From Stratiformator vulcanicus (GTDB taxonomy: Bacteria; Planctomycetota; Planctomycetia; Planctomycetales; Planctomycetaceae): 64,000 bases of DNA. Shown one piece after another: positions 62,646 through 64,000 of the stretch. A model generated the notes under the pieces. It saw only the letters and a list, made by a program, of their open reading frames with translations. It was not told the DNA's origin and did no database searches. The stretch is taken from NCBI RefSeq assembly GCF_007744515.1, contig NZ_CP036268.1, positions 2,023,712 to 2,087,711 of the forward strand. Direction: 5' to 3'. Numbering within the stretch: the stretch's first letter is position 1; each line of letters begins with the position of its first letter. Both the position numbers and the translations under genes were made by a program.

Positions 62646-64000
62646 GTGCCGAAACTCGCAGATTCGATTGACCGCCGAACGTTGTTTGACCTCAATATAT
62701 TCGCACAACTCCAACTCGTTTGGGATGGGTTCACGCCTATTCCCGCGATGGTCGTTTTTGGATGTGTCACAGCGTTGCTCTTGCTCGTTCTCGGGCGAAC
62801 GGTCGCGCTCGCGGGATTCTCGCGAAGAGCACTTTCGCTATTGGTCGTGCGAGCGGCAGCGATCATTGTGCTCGGATTTATTGCAATTCTCCCTCAATTG
62901 GCGTGGGAGTCTGACCGAATGCCGCGCGTGGCGATTCTCATCGATTCTTCTAAAAGCATGTCGCTCCGAGATGTCAACGATGGCACCCGGACACGTCACG
63001 CTGCTGCCATCGATTTTATGAAGGGCGTCAGCAATCACCCTCGATTGGCGGGCAGTCGATTTTTCGTTTTCGCCGACGCCGTCCGGGAAGTATCACTGTC
63101 GGAATTGGAGTTTGATAACGCCAAGTTCGACATCGGAACGCGGAGCCGAATCGCCGGGGCGATTCAAAATGTCAAAGAGAACTCAGGCAGCGAGCAACCG
63201 GACCTCGTGATCGTACTTAGCGACGGAATCGAAACCGATTCGGAATCCGAGACAAGTGAGCTAGCCAAACCTCTCGACGAAACCCCGATTGCAGGCGTGT
63301 TGTTTGGGAGTGATAAAGACCCTCCCAACTTAAGCATTGAGAAGATTACGTCGCCAAGAACTGTTTTGTCAGGAGTTGATTTCGAGGTCCTTGTGGAATG
63401 GTCGGCAGTCCAAATGGCGAACGTCGATTTCGAGATTGCCGTCTTCGCCGATTCCAATGAAAAACCGATTACTTCGAAAGTTGTCACGATCCGTAGTGAC
63501 AATGCGAAAGGAAACACATCGCTGGAAATCCCGCACTTGGCCGAGGAGACGCAGGATTTTGAAATCCGAGTGAAATCGATCGGTAAGCCTGAATTCTTAA
63601 TGTCGAATAATCAAAGGTCTTTCCGGGTGAGCCGATTTTCCGAACCGCTCAAAGTTCTGCTAACCGGTGAATTTCCGAGTTGGGAGTTTCGCAGGCTCAA
63701 GGGGCTTCTTAAAAATGTGAGTGGAATTGAGCTGACAATTTATCTCGCTTCCGCCGATCAGGAATACGCGGCGTCCGATGCTTCCGTTGTCGAATCGCTT
63801 CCTGACAATTTGCAACCGTTTGACGTGGTTGTCCTCACCTCTGGACCTACTGCATTCTTTCAACATGGTCTCTCGAAAGTTGTAGCATCCGGGACAGGGG
63901 TTGTCGAAATGGACACATCGAAAGAGTTGCTCACGTCGAATAGGTCGACTCTGGAAATTACGCCGATCGGTCGTCAAATCTTAAATTTGCGGCCGCGAGA
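62646..64000 (+). CDS. VWA-domain membrane protein, 3' truncated by window edge
   Basis: An open frame from GTG 62646 to the window end (451 codons visible, no stop). The N-terminus has two hydrophobic helices (about residues 36-53 and 65-87), then a VWA-like domain starting VAILIDSSKSMS, whose DSSKS is a MIDAS motif (DxSxS), followed by LVIVLSDGIETD. The rest is beta-rich. It is read from the raw sequence. Codon choice is less GC-biased than in neighbours, with many AAT, TCT, ATT and AAA codons. The start is uncertain (no ribosome-binding site). It resembles VWA membrane proteins that work with MoxR ATPases. Confidence 0.8.
   Translation, partial: MPKLADSIDRRTLFDLNIFAQLQLVWDGFTPIPAMVVFGCVTALLLLVLGRTVALAGFSRRALSLLVVRAAAIIVLGFIAILPQLAWESDRMPRVAILIDSSKSMSLRDVNDGTRTRHAAAIDFMKGVSNHPRLAGSRFFVFADAVREVSLSELEFDNAKFDIGTRSRIAGAIQNVKENSGSEQPDLVIVLSDGIETDSESETSELAKPLDETPIAGVLFGSDKDPPNLSIEKITSPRTVLSGVDFEVLVEWSAVQMANVDFEIAVFADSNEKPITSKVVTIRSDNAKGNTSLEIPHLAEETQDFEIRVKSIGKPEFLMSNNQRSFRVSRFSEPLKVLLTGEFPSWEFRRLKGLLKNVSGIELTIYLASADQEYAASDASVVESLPDNLQPFDVVVLTSGPTAFFQHGLSKVVASGTGVVEMDTSKELLTSNRSTLEITPIGRQILNLRPR

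Overview
The window looks like a chromosomal segment of a Planctomycetota bacterium, probably class Planctomycetia. The base composition is GC-rich. The gene content is typical of that phylum: a secreted formylglycine sulfatase, a Tat-exported Gfo/Idh/MocA oxidoreductase, a soluble zinc-ribbon Ser/Thr kinase, a MoxR/DUF58/transglutaminase cluster, many secreted proteins and lipoproteins without named families, and several planctomycete-type conserved proteins. Identification is from protein character only; genus and species cannot be given. No rRNA, tRNA, CRISPR array, prophage or insertion sequence was seen.

Layout. 1-1578: 3' part of an Nramp-like transporter. 2289-8081: a partial Flp/Tad pilus locus (pilin, a 35-residue membrane peptide, CpaA, CpaB, CpaC, CpaE). 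8118-10733: a small planctomycete protein, a DinB-like protein and FolC. 10756-16772 (minus): a three-gene operon with a PilM-PilN fusion, a PilO-like protein and a third single-span protein. 17395-20999: a degenerate GH38-like protein translationally coupled to cytidylate kinase. 21155-22019: two tandem SpoIIAA-like proteins. 22119-28074: MiaB, a small membrane protein, EF-P diverging from its modification enzyme EpmB, MurD and a secreted protein. 28523-32818: a cytochrome c'-like lipoprotein, an HtrA-like protease and a large secreted protein. 32949-37872: a class IV aminotransferase, a 3-hydroxyisobutyrate-dehydrogenase-like enzyme, DapA, and a GspE-like protein without its P-loop lysine followed by a small lipoprotein. 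38003-46920: a pyruvate-decarboxylase-family enzyme, a repeat lipoprotein, phosphofructokinase, bL27, a secreted protein and the kinase. 47097-49492: a small protein, RimO and PgsA. 49611-53979: MoxR, DUF58 and transglutaminase. 54000-62528: sulfatase, a two-gene QAT-type ABC importer, a GGCT-like protein, ApbE, DoxX and a Gfo/Idh oxidoreductase. 62646-64000: 5' part of a von Willebrand factor A (VWA) membrane protein, open at the window edge.

Two threads connect genes. The envelope/pilus thread has Tad genes, a PilMN/PilO-like inner-membrane platform and an inactive-looking GspE-like protein, all apart from each other and lacking an intact assembly ATPase in the window. The translation thread has EF-P with EpmB, MiaB, RimO and bL27.

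Between genes there are three families of short dispersed repeats: perfect 24-26 bp inverted repeats at two convergent junctions; a palindromic element of about 105 bp with two related copies plus a third core copy lying in frame inside the leader of an ABC transporter gene; and a 29 bp motif found directly after stop codons. Together with proteins that keep a fold but have lost key residues (Nramp-like, GH38-like, GspE-like), these are the most unusual parts of the window.
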